Shown: positions 50,841-59,838 of the stretch, piece after piece
Numbering within the stretch: the stretch's first letter is position 1
Layout: each line of letters begins with the position of its first letter
Source: DASPKM01 sp035628135
GTDB lineage: Bacteria > Bacteroidota > Bacteroidia > Chitinophagales > Chitinophagaceae
NCBI GenBank assembly: GCA_035628135.1
Contig: DASPKM010000001.1
Location: 310,001 to 374,000, forward strand
Direction of reading: 5' to 3'
Length of the DNA: 64,000 nucleotides
Position numbers and translations under genes: made by a program
Notes under the pieces: model-generated
Databases searched by the model: none
Told to the model about the DNA's origin: nothing
Seen by the model: only the letters and a program-made list of their open reading frames with translations

Positions 50841-52114
50841 AGCACTTTCACTAAATAATAATGCTTCTTTCCCTTTTGTATCAACAAATATTTATTGTGG
50901 AGCAATAGTGATTCACTTACCTGCATGGCCGCATCAGCTACTTTATTCCGGTTGATGCTGATGCCGCCGTTCTGTACCATCTTCCTTGCCTCGCCCTTGC
51001 TGGGAAAAATGCCGGACTCTGCCAGGAACGACACCACATCGGTGCCCGACCTTAGCTTCTCCAGCGAGTAATCGAACTTTACTACCCCTTCCATTCCCTC
51101 CAGGTCCTCGATGCTCAACGAGCTCGCCGGCGCAGACTGGTTCGCGAATAATTTCTCCGTGGTTTCCACCGCCTTCAGGTATTCATCAATTCCATGCACA
51201 AATACCGTTACTTCCTTTGCAAGTCTTTTTTGCAGCACGCGGGCCGCCGGATCCTGCGCGTGTTGTGCTATCAGGCCTTCTATTACATCCGGTGGCAGAA
51301 ATGTAAATATCCAGATCCATTTTTTCGCATCTTCATCCGCTGCATTCAACCAGAATTGATAGAACTGGTAAGGAGATGTTTTTTGCGGATCGAGCCATAC
51401 GTTGCCGCCTTCGGTTTTACCGAACTTGGTACCATCGACCTTGGTAATGAGCGGGCAGGTGAATACAAACGCCTCGCCGCCACCCATGCGGCGGATCAAT
51501 TCACTGCCCGTGGTCATATTGCCCCATTGATCGCTGCCGCCCATTTGCAGCTTGCAGCGCTTGTTGTTGTACAGCCAATAAAAATCATAGCCCTGCAGCA
51601 GCTGGTACGCAAACTCGGTATAGCTGATGCCCGTATCGCCCTGCAGCCGCTTTTTTACGCTGTCCTTTGCCATCATGTAGTTAACCGTAATGTGTTTGCC
51701 CACATCACGCAAAAAATCAATGAAGGATATGCCGCGGAACCAGTCGTAATTGTTTACCAGCTCGGCCGCATTCGGTTTTGATTGATCGAAATCAAGATAT
51801 TTTTCCAGCTGCCGCTTGATGCCATCGAGGTTCCGTTGTAAAGTCTCTTCGTTCAGCAGGTTGCGTTCCTCGCTTTTGCCGCTGGGGTCGCCCACCATGC
51901 CGGTGGCTCCTCCCACCAGGGCAATGGGTTTATGGCCGGCACGCTGCAGGTGCACCAGCAGCAGTATGGGCACCAGGCTGCCGATATGAAGGCTTTCGGC
52001 CGTGGGGTCGAACCCGATATAACCTGTTGTCATTTCGTTATTCAATTGATCTTCAGTGCCTGGCATGATATCTTGTACCATTCCCCTTCTTCGTAATTCT
52101 TCTATCAGATTCAT
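50834..52114 (-). CDS. tyrS: Tyrosyl-tRNA synthetase
   Basis: 426-residue class I synthetase. HIGH motif SLHIGSLVPI (HIGS at 43-46), tyrosine pocket DWFRGISFIDFLRDVGKH and YQLLQGYDFYWLY, GGSDQWGNMTTG, and the KMSKS-equivalent TKFGKTEGGNVW (about 231-242). C-terminal S4 domain from about 355 (FPSKGEARKMVQNGGISINR) for tRNA binding. Full length. Ends VKVLN with the TGA from the AT-rich repeat. A -33/-7 promoter lies upstream at 52197-52226. Confidence 0.97.
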   Translation of the reverse strand: MNLIEELRRRGMVQDIMPGTEDQLNNEMTTGYIGFDPTAESLHIGSLVPILLLVHLQRAGHKPIALVGGATGMVGDPSGKSEERNLLNEETLQRNLDGIKRQLEKYLDFDQSKPNAAELVNNYDWFRGISFIDFLRDVGKHITVNYMMAKDSVKKRLQGDTGISYTEFAYQLLQGYDFYWLYNNKRCKLQMGGSDQWGNMTTGSELIRRMGGGEAFVFTCPLITKVDGTKFGKTEGGNVWLDPQKTSPYQFYQFWLNAADEDAKKWIWIFTFLPPDVIEGLIAQHAQDPAARVLQKRLAKEVTVFVHGIDEYLKAVETTEKLFANQSAPASSLSIEDLEGMEGVVKFDYSLEKLRSGTDVVSFLAESGIFPSKGEARKMVQNGGISINRNKVADAAMQVSESLLLHNKYLLIQKGKKHYYLVKVLN

Positions 52115-52196
52115 AGTAAGTTTACCGTTTTAATAATTGGTTATCGCCCCTGTTAAACCCCCAAAATTGCAATATTTATAGTTTATTTTCGTTTCC

Positions 52197-52226
52197 CAAA
52201 ATTAGGCATAACCCTATCTTAGCCAA
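52197..52226 (-). promoter_or_regulatory. Promoter of tyrS
   Basis: Minus strand TTG (52226-52224), 19-bp spacer, TAATTTTG (52204-52197), exact Bacteroidota pattern; leader of about 75 nt to the ATG at 52114. Confidence 0.7.
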
Positions 52227-52291
52227 CTAACGGGCTCAGGTGGACGTATATAAATTGACTGTTTGTTCAATTTATCCAGATATCCTTGCAT

Positions 52292-52313
52292 TTCCGGAAT
52301 GGTTCCGGAATGG
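52292..52313. repeat. 11-bp perfect tandem repeat upstream of porV-like gene
   Basis: TTCCGGAATGG occurs twice without a gap (52292-52302, 52303-52313), 17 bp before the ATG at 52331. Each copy holds the palindrome TTCCGGAA, so this resembles paired operator half-turns one helical turn apart; a one-mismatch -7 (TATCCTTG, 52281-52288) lies just upstream. Confidence 0.55.
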
Positions 52314-52330
52314 AAAACTGTTGAAATCGC

Positions 52331-53437
52331 ATGAAAAAGATTTACCCTTTAGTAATCCTGCTTACCGTAGCGTGCTGCCAATCGTTTGCGCAGTTCAGGA
52401 AATATTCCAACGAATTCCTGAACATCGGCGCAGGCGCCCGGGGTCTTGCAATGGGCAGTGCACAAGTGGCCTCCGTGAATGATGGATCTGCCGGTTACTG
52501 GAATCCCGCCGCACTGGTTAACGTTAAGGATCACCCGCAGGTAAACGTCATGCACGCCGAATACTTTGCCGGCATTGGCAAGTACGACTACGCCAGCATT
52601 GCGCTTCCGCTGAAAGATAACAAAAGGACCCTCGGTCTTTCGCTGCTCCGTTTTGCGGTTGACGATATACCCAACACCATCTTCCTGGTCGAACCCGACG
52701 GCACCATCAACTTCAATAACATCACTTCTTTTTCATCGGCCGACTACGCTTTTCTGGTGTCGCTCGCGCAACAGGTGAAACTGAAAAACAATAAGACCTT
52801 CAACGCAGGCATCAATGCCAAGATCATACACCGCAAGGCGGGCGACTTTGCTACGGCCTGGGGATTTGGCTTTGACGCGGCGGTGCAGATACAGGCTAAC
52901 CGCTGGAGGTTTGGCGTAGTGGCAAGAGACGTTACCACCACTTTCAATGCATGGTCATTCAGCCTGAACGAAAAGGTTCGCGAGGTGTTTTACCTGACCC
53001 AGAACGAAATACCAGTGAAATCAACAGAGCTTACCGCTCCCCGGCTCCTCGTGGGCGGCGCTTATGATTTTAAGTTGAACAAGAACCTGAACTTTTTGGT
53101 TGAAACAGGACTGGACCTCACCTTCGATGGACGAAGGAATACCGTGCTTTCCAGCAGCGCAATAAGCGTTGATCCCAAGCTAGGCCTGGAACTGTCGCTT
53201 AAGAATGTGTTCTTCGTAAGGGCCGGCATCAACAATTTCCAGAAAGCATACGACGATGATGACAGCACCAATACCAAAAAGGTATGGATCTATCAGCCCA
53301 GCGCAGGCGCGGGTTTCAGGCTGTCGAACGTGCAGATAGACTATGCTTTCACCAATTTGGCCAATCAATCGAACCCATTATATACACACGTTTTTTCTTT
53401 GAAGCTTGACCTGGTTAAAAAACAGGCTAAGCAATGA
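52331..53437 (+). CDS. PorV/PorQ-family outer membrane beta-barrel protein
   Basis: 368 residues, signal peptide ILLTVACCQSFAQ, then the family entry YSNEFLNIGAGARGLAMGSA and DGSAGYWNPAALVN, followed by a FadL/UPF0164-type barrel to a C-terminal strand THVFSLKLDLVKK. In T9SS organisms PorV shuttles cargo to the sortase PorU, and PorQ works in a related complex; the direct neighbourhood with porU (35 bp) favours the PorV role. Which of the two it is cannot be settled by eye. Start ATG 52331, just behind an 11-bp tandem repeat. Confidence 0.85.
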   Translation: MKKIYPLVILLTVACCQSFAQFRKYSNEFLNIGAGARGLAMGSAQVASVNDGSAGYWNPAALVNVKDHPQVNVMHAEYFAGIGKYDYASIALPLKDNKRTLGLSLLRFAVDDIPNTIFLVEPDGTINFNNITSFSSADYAFLVSLAQQVKLKNNKTFNAGINAKIIHRKAGDFATAWGFGFDAAVQIQANRWRFGVVARDVTTTFNAWSFSLNEKVREVFYLTQNEIPVKSTELTAPRLLVGGAYDFKLNKNLNFLVETGLDLTFDGRRNTVLSSSAISVDPKLGLELSLKNVFFVRAGINNFQKAYDDDDSTNTKKVWIYQPSAGAGFRLSNVQIDYAFTNLANQSNPLYTHVFSLKLDLVKKQAKQ

Positions 53438-53472
53438 TCCGTAAACTTTGATAACCCGGAAACAAATAAAAT

Positions 53473-56400
53473 ATGAAGCGAATTTTTACATTATTGTTGT
53501 TGTGCATGCCTGTTGCCCTGCTGGCACAGCAATACAACAATGAATGGATAAATTTCAGCCAGACCTATTATAAATTTAAAGTAGGCGCCGACGGCGTTTA
53601 CCGCATTCCTCAATCTGTACTGTCAAGTGCCGGATTGGGCGCGGTACCGTCGCAGAACTTTCAATTGTGGAGGAACGGCGAACAAGTGCCCTTATACATT
53701 ACCGTTAGCACCGGCGTGCTCGGGGCATCGGACTACATTGAATTTTGGGGAAAGGCAAACGACGGTAAGGCAGATAAGCCCCTGTACCGGCATCCAGCCT
53801 ACCAGCATTCCGAAAAGCTGAGCCTGCAAACCGACACCGCCACGTACTTCCTTACCTCATCCCCCCTCGGCGGACCGCGCTATACCAACGTGGCCAACAA
53901 CGTTTCCGGCAATTCATTACCCGCTGAACAATGGTTTTGGCATACCACCGGAACTTATTTCAATACCAAGGTCAATTTCGGTTACGCAACAGTGGTAGGT
54001 GAATATGTATATTCTTCTTCCTACGATAAAGGCGAGTTCTATTCAACCCGCGACATCGCACCGGCCAGCCCCCTCACCGATAACAAGGCTAACTTGTATG
54101 TGTATGCATCAGGCCCCGACGCCAGTTTCAAATATGGCGCATTCGGCAATTCCTTGTACAATCGCTCGGTAAGGATCAGCGTAAACGGCACACAGATCAC
54201 CGATACGACCGTAGACTTTTTCAACGAAGTACAAGCTACGGTAAACCTGCCTTTGTCGGTCATCAGCTCCGGCAACGCCAGCACCCTGTTCGTGAATACT
54301 TCTCCTACATCGGTGGACAGGTTCGTGATTTCGCATTACGAAATCAAATACCCGAGGCAATTCAATTTCGGCGCAGCAAAGAGCTTTTATTTCGAACTGG
54401 CCGCAAAGCCCACGGGCCACTACCTGGAAATTGCCAACTTCAATTATGGCGCCGCCATCCCCGTACTATACGACCTGGCAACGCATGAAAGATTTTTAGG
54501 AGAAACGGACGTGGCCAACCTGGTCAAGTTCGCCCTGCCTGCTTCAACAGTTGACCGCAAGCTGGTATTGGTAAACGAAGAGGCAAGTCACGTACGCACG
54601 GTAACAGCGCTTACACCCAAGACATTTACCGACTATAACAACGCAGCCAACCAGGGTAACTACATCATCATCAGTAATCCCTTATTGTACAATGGTCCTA
54701 ACGGCAACGCCGTGCAGAACTATGCCAACTACCGCCAATCGGCCAATGGCGGAAACTTCAGCCCCCTGATCGTTGACATCAATGAGCTGGTTGACCAGTT
54801 TGCTTTCGGTATCAAAAAACACCCGCTGTCCATTAAGAACTTTTTGAAATATGCACGCGCCACATTCAGCAACCAACCACAGTTTGTATTGTTGATCGGG
54901 CGCGGAATGACCTATAACGAATACCGCCGTTTTGAAGCCAATCCCGATGCGGACAGGCTTAACCTGGTGCCTACTTTCGGACATCCTGCCTCGGACAATA
55001 ACCTGGCCGCGGATGATGCCATGCCTGGCATTCCGGTAATTCCCATAGGCCGTTTGTCGGTGGTAAATGGAAAGGAGATAGAAGACTACCTGGAAAAAAT
55101 GCAGGAATACGAAACCATGCAGCGCACCGCTCCTTATACCATTGCAGGCCGCGACTGGATGAAGAATGTCATGCACGTTACCGGCGCCAGTGATCCCTAT
55201 TTGGGCACCGTGCTGTGTAACTACATGAACTCGTACAAGCAATTGCTCGAAGATACCCTGGCCGGCGCAAAGGTCATTACCTTCTGTAAAACCTCGGCCA
55301 ACCCGGTAGAGCAGGTGTCGAACGAACGCATATCGCAATTGTTCGAAGAAGGATTGAGCATCGTGAGCTATTTCGGCCACTCTTCGTCTACCACGCTCGA
55401 GTTCAACATCGACAATCCGCAGAACTATAATAATACCGGCAAGTACCCGGTGTTCTTCGTAAGCGGTTGTAACGCAGGTAACTTCTTCGTGTTCGATCCC
55501 TTGCGCTTTACATATAATGAAACGCTGTCTGAGAAGTTTACGCTTGCCAAGCAGAAGGGCGGTATCGCCTTTGTGGCCAGTACCCACTTCGGTATCGTGA
55601 ACTACCTGAACATCTATATCAATAGTTTATATAGAATGATAGGACAGGAGCAGTATGGCAAGTCGCTGGGTGCCATCAATAAAGAAGCCTTGTATAGAAT
55701 GATGACGCTGACCGGCTTCGATGATTATTATTCGCGGCTGCACGCGGAGGAGATCACCATACACGGCGACCCCGCGTTGAAATTGAACTTCCCCATGGAA
55801 CCCGATTATGTTATCGAGGAGCCGCAGATCAAGATATCTCCTGCATTCATATCCATCGCCGATTCGAGCTTCAACCTTAAAGTGAAACTTACCAATATCG
55901 GCCGCGCGGTATCTGATTCTATCACCGTGGTGGTAAGGCGCCAGTATCCTGACGGAAGTGGACAAGACATCTATCGCGAAAGGATCACCGGCATCCGCTA
56001 CAGCGATTCGCTGAACCTGAACGTGCCCATCGTTGCCACAAGGGACAAAGGCGCAAACAGGATCACGGTTACCATCGACGCGGACAACAATGTTGCGGAG
56101 AAAGTAGAGACCAATAACACAGCTTCTAAAGATGTATTTATATACGAGGATGAGGCAAGGCCTATTTATCCTTATGATTTCTCCATCATGAACAATCCTT
56201 CGCAAAAGCTGTACGCTTCTACCGCGAACCCATTCAGCAATGTGAAGACCTACGCAATGGAGATAGACACTACAGAATTCTTCAACTCGCCGATCAAGCA
56301 TACGAAGCAGATTTCATCAATCGGCGGCGTGCTGGAGTTTGACCCGGGCATTGCGTTTACAGACAGCACGGTGTATTACTGGCGCACATCGCTGGTACCC

Positions 56401-58539
56401 ACCGCTGGCGGCGACTATCGCTGGCATACTTCATCGTTCATGTATAAGGCAGGGACAGAAGTAGGCTTTAACCAATCGCATTTCTACCAGCAACGCAAGT
56501 CGTTTGCAGAACGCCTGACCATAGATTCGGCCAGCAGATCGTGGGAGTTCGGAAGCCGCATCAACAACGTATTCGTAAGAAACGGTGTGTTCCCCACCGC
56601 GGCCAACCAGGCATACGACGTATCTGTGTCCATCAATGGTAATACAGACGTTTATAACGTGTGTGGCGTGTCGAACATCATCTTCAACGTATTCGATCCT
56701 GTAACCATGCGCCCGTGGATCAACGGCTTGTTTGGCGACGTTCCCAAATACGGCAGTGACCCCATTTGCGGCGACAACAGGAAATACAACTTCCAGTTCA
56801 ACATACTCGATACCAACAAGCGCAGGAAGATCGTAGAGTTCATGAACCTGATACCCGATGGGCATTTTGTGATAGTGCACAATACCTCGGGCACCAATCC
56901 ACTTTCTAACACGTATGCGAGCACCTGGCTGGGTGATACTTCGTTCATGGGACCGAACAATTCCATGTACCATCGCCTGTTGCAACAGGGCTTTACCAAC
57001 ATCGATTCGTTCAATGCTCCGCGCTCCTGGATATTCGCTTATAAGAAGAATAGCCAGGCAGAGTTCCAGCCGCGTTCTGTATTCAGTATCGGTACCGGCG
57101 ACCGCATTACCATGGTGTTCGATGCCATAACGCCCGATACCCTCGGTTACGTGAGCTCGCCCAAGTTCGGTCCCGCTAAAACGTGGAAGGAATTGCAATG
57201 GCAGGGGTCGAGCACGGAAACAGTCCCCACTGACATCGTGGACCTCGAAGTAATAGGCATAGATAACAACCGCAACGAAACGAAGCTGTTCAATATCAAC
57301 CAGTCAACCAGCACGTACGACCTGAGCGGCATCGATGCCGCGCAATATCCTTTCCTCAGGCTTAGGATGACCACGATGGACACCCTGAACCTTACGCCTT
57401 ACCAGTTGAAGTACTGGAGGCTGCTGTATGATCCCGTTCCCGAAGGTGCGCTGGCGCCCAATGTATACTTTACAACAAAAGATACCCTGGAAATAGGCGA
57501 GAAGCTCACGTTTGCAATAGCATTCAAGAACATCAGCCTGGCATCGTTCGACAGCCTGCTGGTAAGAGCGTATGTGCTTGACCGTAGCAACGTGCCGCAT
57601 AACCTCGACCTGCCGCGTACCAAACCCTTGATCAGCGGAGATACAGTTATACTTAAATACGAGATAGATACCGAACAGTATCCTGAAATGAATACGCTGT
57701 TCGTGGATGTGAACCCCAACTACGACCAACCCGAGCAGCATCACTTCAATAACTTCCTGTTCCGCAACTTCTATGTGAAGCCAGATAGGAAGAACCCGCT
57801 GCTGGACGTGACCTTCGACGGAGCGCATATCCTCAACCGTGATATCGTTTCACCGAAGCCGCACATCCAGATCAAGCTGAAGGACGACGCGAAGTTCCTG
57901 TTGCTGAACGACACCGCGCTTACAAGTGTGCAGGTGCGTTATCCCGATGCGGCCAATACGTTGAAGACATATAATTTCAATACGGACACCTTGCGGTTTA
58001 CCCCCGCAGCCGCAGGTTCGGACAATACGGCAACGCTCGACTTCTTCCCCGACTTCACCCAGCAAATTTCGCAGGATGGAGATGAGGATGAATATGAGCT
58101 GATAGTGAAAGGAAAGGACAGGAGCGGCAACAAGGCCGGCAATGTTGAGTACCGTGTAACATTCAGGGTCATCAACAAACCCATGATCTCTAACCTGCTC
58201 AACTACCCGAACCCGTTCACTACGTCTACCGCCTTCGTGTTCACCATCACGGGCAGCGAGATACCGCAGAACATCAAGATACAGATCCTGACCGTTACCG
58301 GTAAGATCGTTCGCGAGATCACCAAGGACGAATTAGGGCCGTTGAGGATCGGACGGAACATCACCGAGTTCAAATGGGATGGTACGGACCAGTATGGTCA
58401 AAGGCTCGCCAATGGCGTGTACCTGTACCGCGTGGTAACTACCCTCAACGGTAAGCGCATGGACAAGTACACTGCGGAAGACGACAATACTGATAAGTTC
58501 TTTACCCGCGGGTATGGTAAGATGTACCTGATGCGGTAA
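53473..58539 (+). CDS. porU: Type IX secretion system sortase PorU
   Basis: 1688-residue gingipain-type cysteine endopeptidase, the T9SS C-terminal signal peptidase/sortase at the outer membrane. Signal peptide at the N-terminus (IFTLLLLCMPVALLA). Peptidase C25 domain about 390-780, with catalytic His636 in SYFGHSSS and Cys666 in VSGCNAGNFFV; GDPALKLNFP ends the domain. Two CARDB-like Ig domains follow (near 795-890 and 1330-1420). The C-terminal 110 residues are a FlgD/T9SS-like domain (NYPNPFTTSTAFVF, WDGTDQYGQRLANGVYLYRV). Longer than the usual 1100-1300 residues of well-studied PorU. It follows a PorV-type barrel gene. Likely processes the tailed DUF4331 protein encoded at 8860-10950. Confidence 0.93.
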   Translation: MKRIFTLLLLCMPVALLAQQYNNEWINFSQTYYKFKVGADGVYRIPQSVLSSAGLGAVPSQNFQLWRNGEQVPLYITVSTGVLGASDYIEFWGKANDGKADKPLYRHPAYQHSEKLSLQTDTATYFLTSSPLGGPRYTNVANNVSGNSLPAEQWFWHTTGTYFNTKVNFGYATVVGEYVYSSSYDKGEFYSTRDIAPASPLTDNKANLYVYASGPDASFKYGAFGNSLYNRSVRISVNGTQITDTTVDFFNEVQATVNLPLSVISSGNASTLFVNTSPTSVDRFVISHYEIKYPRQFNFGAAKSFYFELAAKPTGHYLEIANFNYGAAIPVLYDLATHERFLGETDVANLVKFALPASTVDRKLVLVNEEASHVRTVTALTPKTFTDYNNAANQGNYIIISNPLLYNGPNGNAVQNYANYRQSANGGNFSPLIVDINELVDQFAFGIKKHPLSIKNFLKYARATFSNQPQFVLLIGRGMTYNEYRRFEANPDADRLNLVPTFGHPASDNNLAADDAMPGIPVIPIGRLSVVNGKEIEDYLEKMQEYETMQRTAPYTIAGRDWMKNVMHVTGASDPYLGTVLCNYMNSYKQLLEDTLAGAKVITFCKTSANPVEQVSNERISQLFEEGLSIVSYFGHSSSTTLEFNIDNPQNYNNTGKYPVFFVSGCNAGNFFVFDPLRFTYNETLSEKFTLAKQKGGIAFVASTHFGIVNYLNIYINSLYRMIGQEQYGKSLGAINKEALYRMMTLTGFDDYYSRLHAEEITIHGDPALKLNFPMEPDYVIEEPQIKISPAFISIADSSFNLKVKLTNIGRAVSDSITVVVRRQYPDGSGQDIYRERITGIRYSDSLNLNVPIVATRDKGANRITVTIDADNNVAEKVETNNTASKDVFIYEDEARPIYPYDFSIMNNPSQKLYASTANPFSNVKTYAMEIDTTEFFNSPIKHTKQISSIGGVLEFDPGIAFTDSTVYYWRTSLVPTAGGDYRWHTSSFMYKAGTEVGFNQSHFYQQRKSFAERLTIDSASRSWEFGSRINNVFVRNGVFPTAANQAYDVSVSINGNTDVYNVCGVSNIIFNVFDPVTMRPWINGLFGDVPKYGSDPICGDNRKYNFQFNILDTNKRRKIVEFMNLIPDGHFVIVHNTSGTNPLSNTYASTWLGDTSFMGPNNSMYHRLLQQGFTNIDSFNAPRSWIFAYKKNSQAEFQPRSVFSIGTGDRITMVFDAITPDTLGYVSSPKFGPAKTWKELQWQGSSTETVPTDIVDLEVIGIDNNRNETKLFNINQSTSTYDLSGIDAAQYPFLRLRMTTMDTLNLTPYQLKYWRLLYDPVPEGALAPNVYFTTKDTLEIGEKLTFAIAFKNISLASFDSLLVRAYVLDRSNVPHNLDLPRTKPLISGDTVILKYEIDTEQYPEMNTLFVDVNPNYDQPEQHHFNNFLFRNFYVKPDRKNPLLDVTFDGAHILNRDIVSPKPHIQIKLKDDAKFLLLNDTALTSVQVRYPDAANTLKTYNFNTDTLRFTPAAAGSDNTATLDFFPDFTQQISQDGDEDEYELIVKGKDRSGNKAGNVEYRVTFRVINKPMISNLLNYPNPFTTSTAFVFTITGSEIPQNIKIQILTVTGKIVREITKDELGPLRIGRNITEFKWDGTDQYGQRLANGVYLYRVVTTLNGKRMDKYTAEDDNTDKFFTRGYGKMYLMR

Positions 58540-58545
58540 TAATTT

Positions 58546-58640
58546 AAGTCAATAAGTCAAATAGGTCATTAGGTCATTGAGGTATATCTTCAATGACCTA
58601 TTGACTTAATGACCCGATGACTCAATGACCTAATGACTCA
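58546..58640. repeat. GTCATTA-type palindromic repeat after porU
   Basis: Left arm AAGTCAATAAGTCAAATAGG then GTCATTAGGTCATTGAGG; centre TATATCTT; right arm CAATGACCTATTGACTTAAT, GACCCGATGACTCAATGACC, TAATGACTC. Long imperfect hairpin. The ATG of the acyltransferase at 58633 (ATGACTCAA) lies in the last unit. Confidence 0.8.
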
Positions 58641-59817
58641 AAACGTAATGAAATCTGGCGACGCCACTTATATACCAGCGCTTACCGGTGTAAGGTTCCT
58701 CGCAGGCTTCTTCGTGTTTTTGTTTCATTATAAGCCGCTCAAGTCATCTGACAACCCCATTGTTCAACAGGTAGTGGGTGTGTTCAATGAAATGTACACA
58801 GGCGTTGGGCTTTTCTTCGTGCTCAGCGGATTTCTTATCTGCTATATTTATTACCAGGGCGCATCGTTGAAGAAAGATTTCCTGAAAAATTACTTCCTTC
58901 GCCGGTTTGCCCGAATCTATCCCATATTTTTCCTGCTCACCACCGCTTATTTCATATATACAGCGATGTACCATGGAAGGGCCGACCTGAAGTTTCTCGG
59001 CATATATTTTACCAATATCACGCTGATAAAGGGATTTTCGCAAACCCTTATGTTCACCGGCATTTTTCAAACCTGGAGCCTGACTGTGGAAGAAACATTT
59101 TATTTTCTCGCGCCGCTCATGTTCATCCTGCACAGGAAGTATGGCAAATTGTGGTGGCAAGTACCGGTGCTCATAAGCTTTGGCCTGCTTTGCGTGCTGA
59201 TCTTCTCGATCATTCCCCTCTATGGATTTTTCCAGGATACTTATTTCCTGTTCATGGCAACATTCTTTGGCCGGTGCCTGGAATTTTTCATGGGTATACA
59301 ACTTGCGCTGATAGTATTGCGATCGGGAAGAGAAAAACGTGCAAGCACAGCAAAGTTTCCTGTTATCACTGCATTGGGGATTTCGCTGCTGCTGTTATGC
59401 CTGTATGGTATGAGCAGTATCAGGGCTTACTTTAATTTGAATTATTCGGTAGAGCATCCGCTCGGGTTAATAGTGAACAACCTGGTGTTCCCGTTTACAG
59501 TGGCGATGTTCTTTTACGGCCTCATCTACGAACGTTCCTGGGTGCAGCGTTTCTTTGCATCGAAACCGGTTGAGCTGCTGGGCAAAAGCTCCTATGCATT
59601 TTATCTTATCCATGCGGGCTTTATCGCTGGTTTTGTATTCAAGCTCACCAACAGCAACCTGTATACATTTTTGTTGCTGGAGGTCCTGGCGATATCAATA
59701 TTCCTTTTGATCGAACGGCCGCTATACCGTTGGATCACAAAGGCCGCCGAGTGCCCGCCGTCACCGGCTACCGGGTACTATAAAGAAGTCCTTGCAGATA
59801 AACCACAAACCTCCTGA
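58633..59817 (+). CDS. Acyltransferase family 3 membrane protein
   Basis: 394-residue integral membrane O-acyltransferase (Acyl_transf_3, OafA-like) that acetylates sugars of envelope polysaccharides. PALTGVRFLAGFFVFLFHYK (about 15-34) holds the catalytic His; GVGLFFVLSGFLICY and RRFARIYPIFFLLT (about 90-103) are family hallmarks, TWSLTVEETFYFLAP too. About ten TM helices. The annotated ATG is inside the GTCATTA repeat; ATG 58648 (MKSGD) five codons later is the more natural start. Stands between porU and the Hsp70 gene. Confidence 0.88.
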   Translation: MTQNVMKSGDATYIPALTGVRFLAGFFVFLFHYKPLKSSDNPIVQQVVGVFNEMYTGVGLFFVLSGFLICYIYYQGASLKKDFLKNYFLRRFARIYPIFFLLTTAYFIYTAMYHGRADLKFLGIYFTNITLIKGFSQTLMFTGIFQTWSLTVEETFYFLAPLMFILHRKYGKLWWQVPVLISFGLLCVLIFSIIPLYGFFQDTYFLFMATFFGRCLEFFMGIQLALIVLRSGREKRASTAKFPVITALGISLLLLCLYGMSSIRAYFNLNYSVEHPLGLIVNNLVFPFTVAMFFYGLIYERSWVQRFFASKPVELLGKSSYAFYLIHAGFIAGFVFKLTNSNLYTFLLLEVLAISIFLLIERPLYRWITKAAECPPSPATGYYKEVLADKPQTS

Positions 59818-59824
59818 CCTTCCG

Positions 59825-59832
59825 TACCTTTG
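59825..59832 (+). promoter_or_regulatory. -7 element TACCTTTG, leaderless-type, before Hsp70 gene
   Basis: Exact -7 match whose last base is only 6 bp before the ATG at 59839, so the transcript would begin at or next to the start codon. Confidence 0.5.
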
Positions 59833-59838
59833 CCGACT

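Noticed and set aside
54682..55587. 301-residue minus-strand frame inside porU
   Set aside because: porU is read through with intact His and Cys catalytic motifs; antisense frame has no family features.
58546..58640. CRISPR array
   Set aside because: Units are 8-9 bp, contiguous and arranged as inverted arms without unique spacers; no cas genes in the window.
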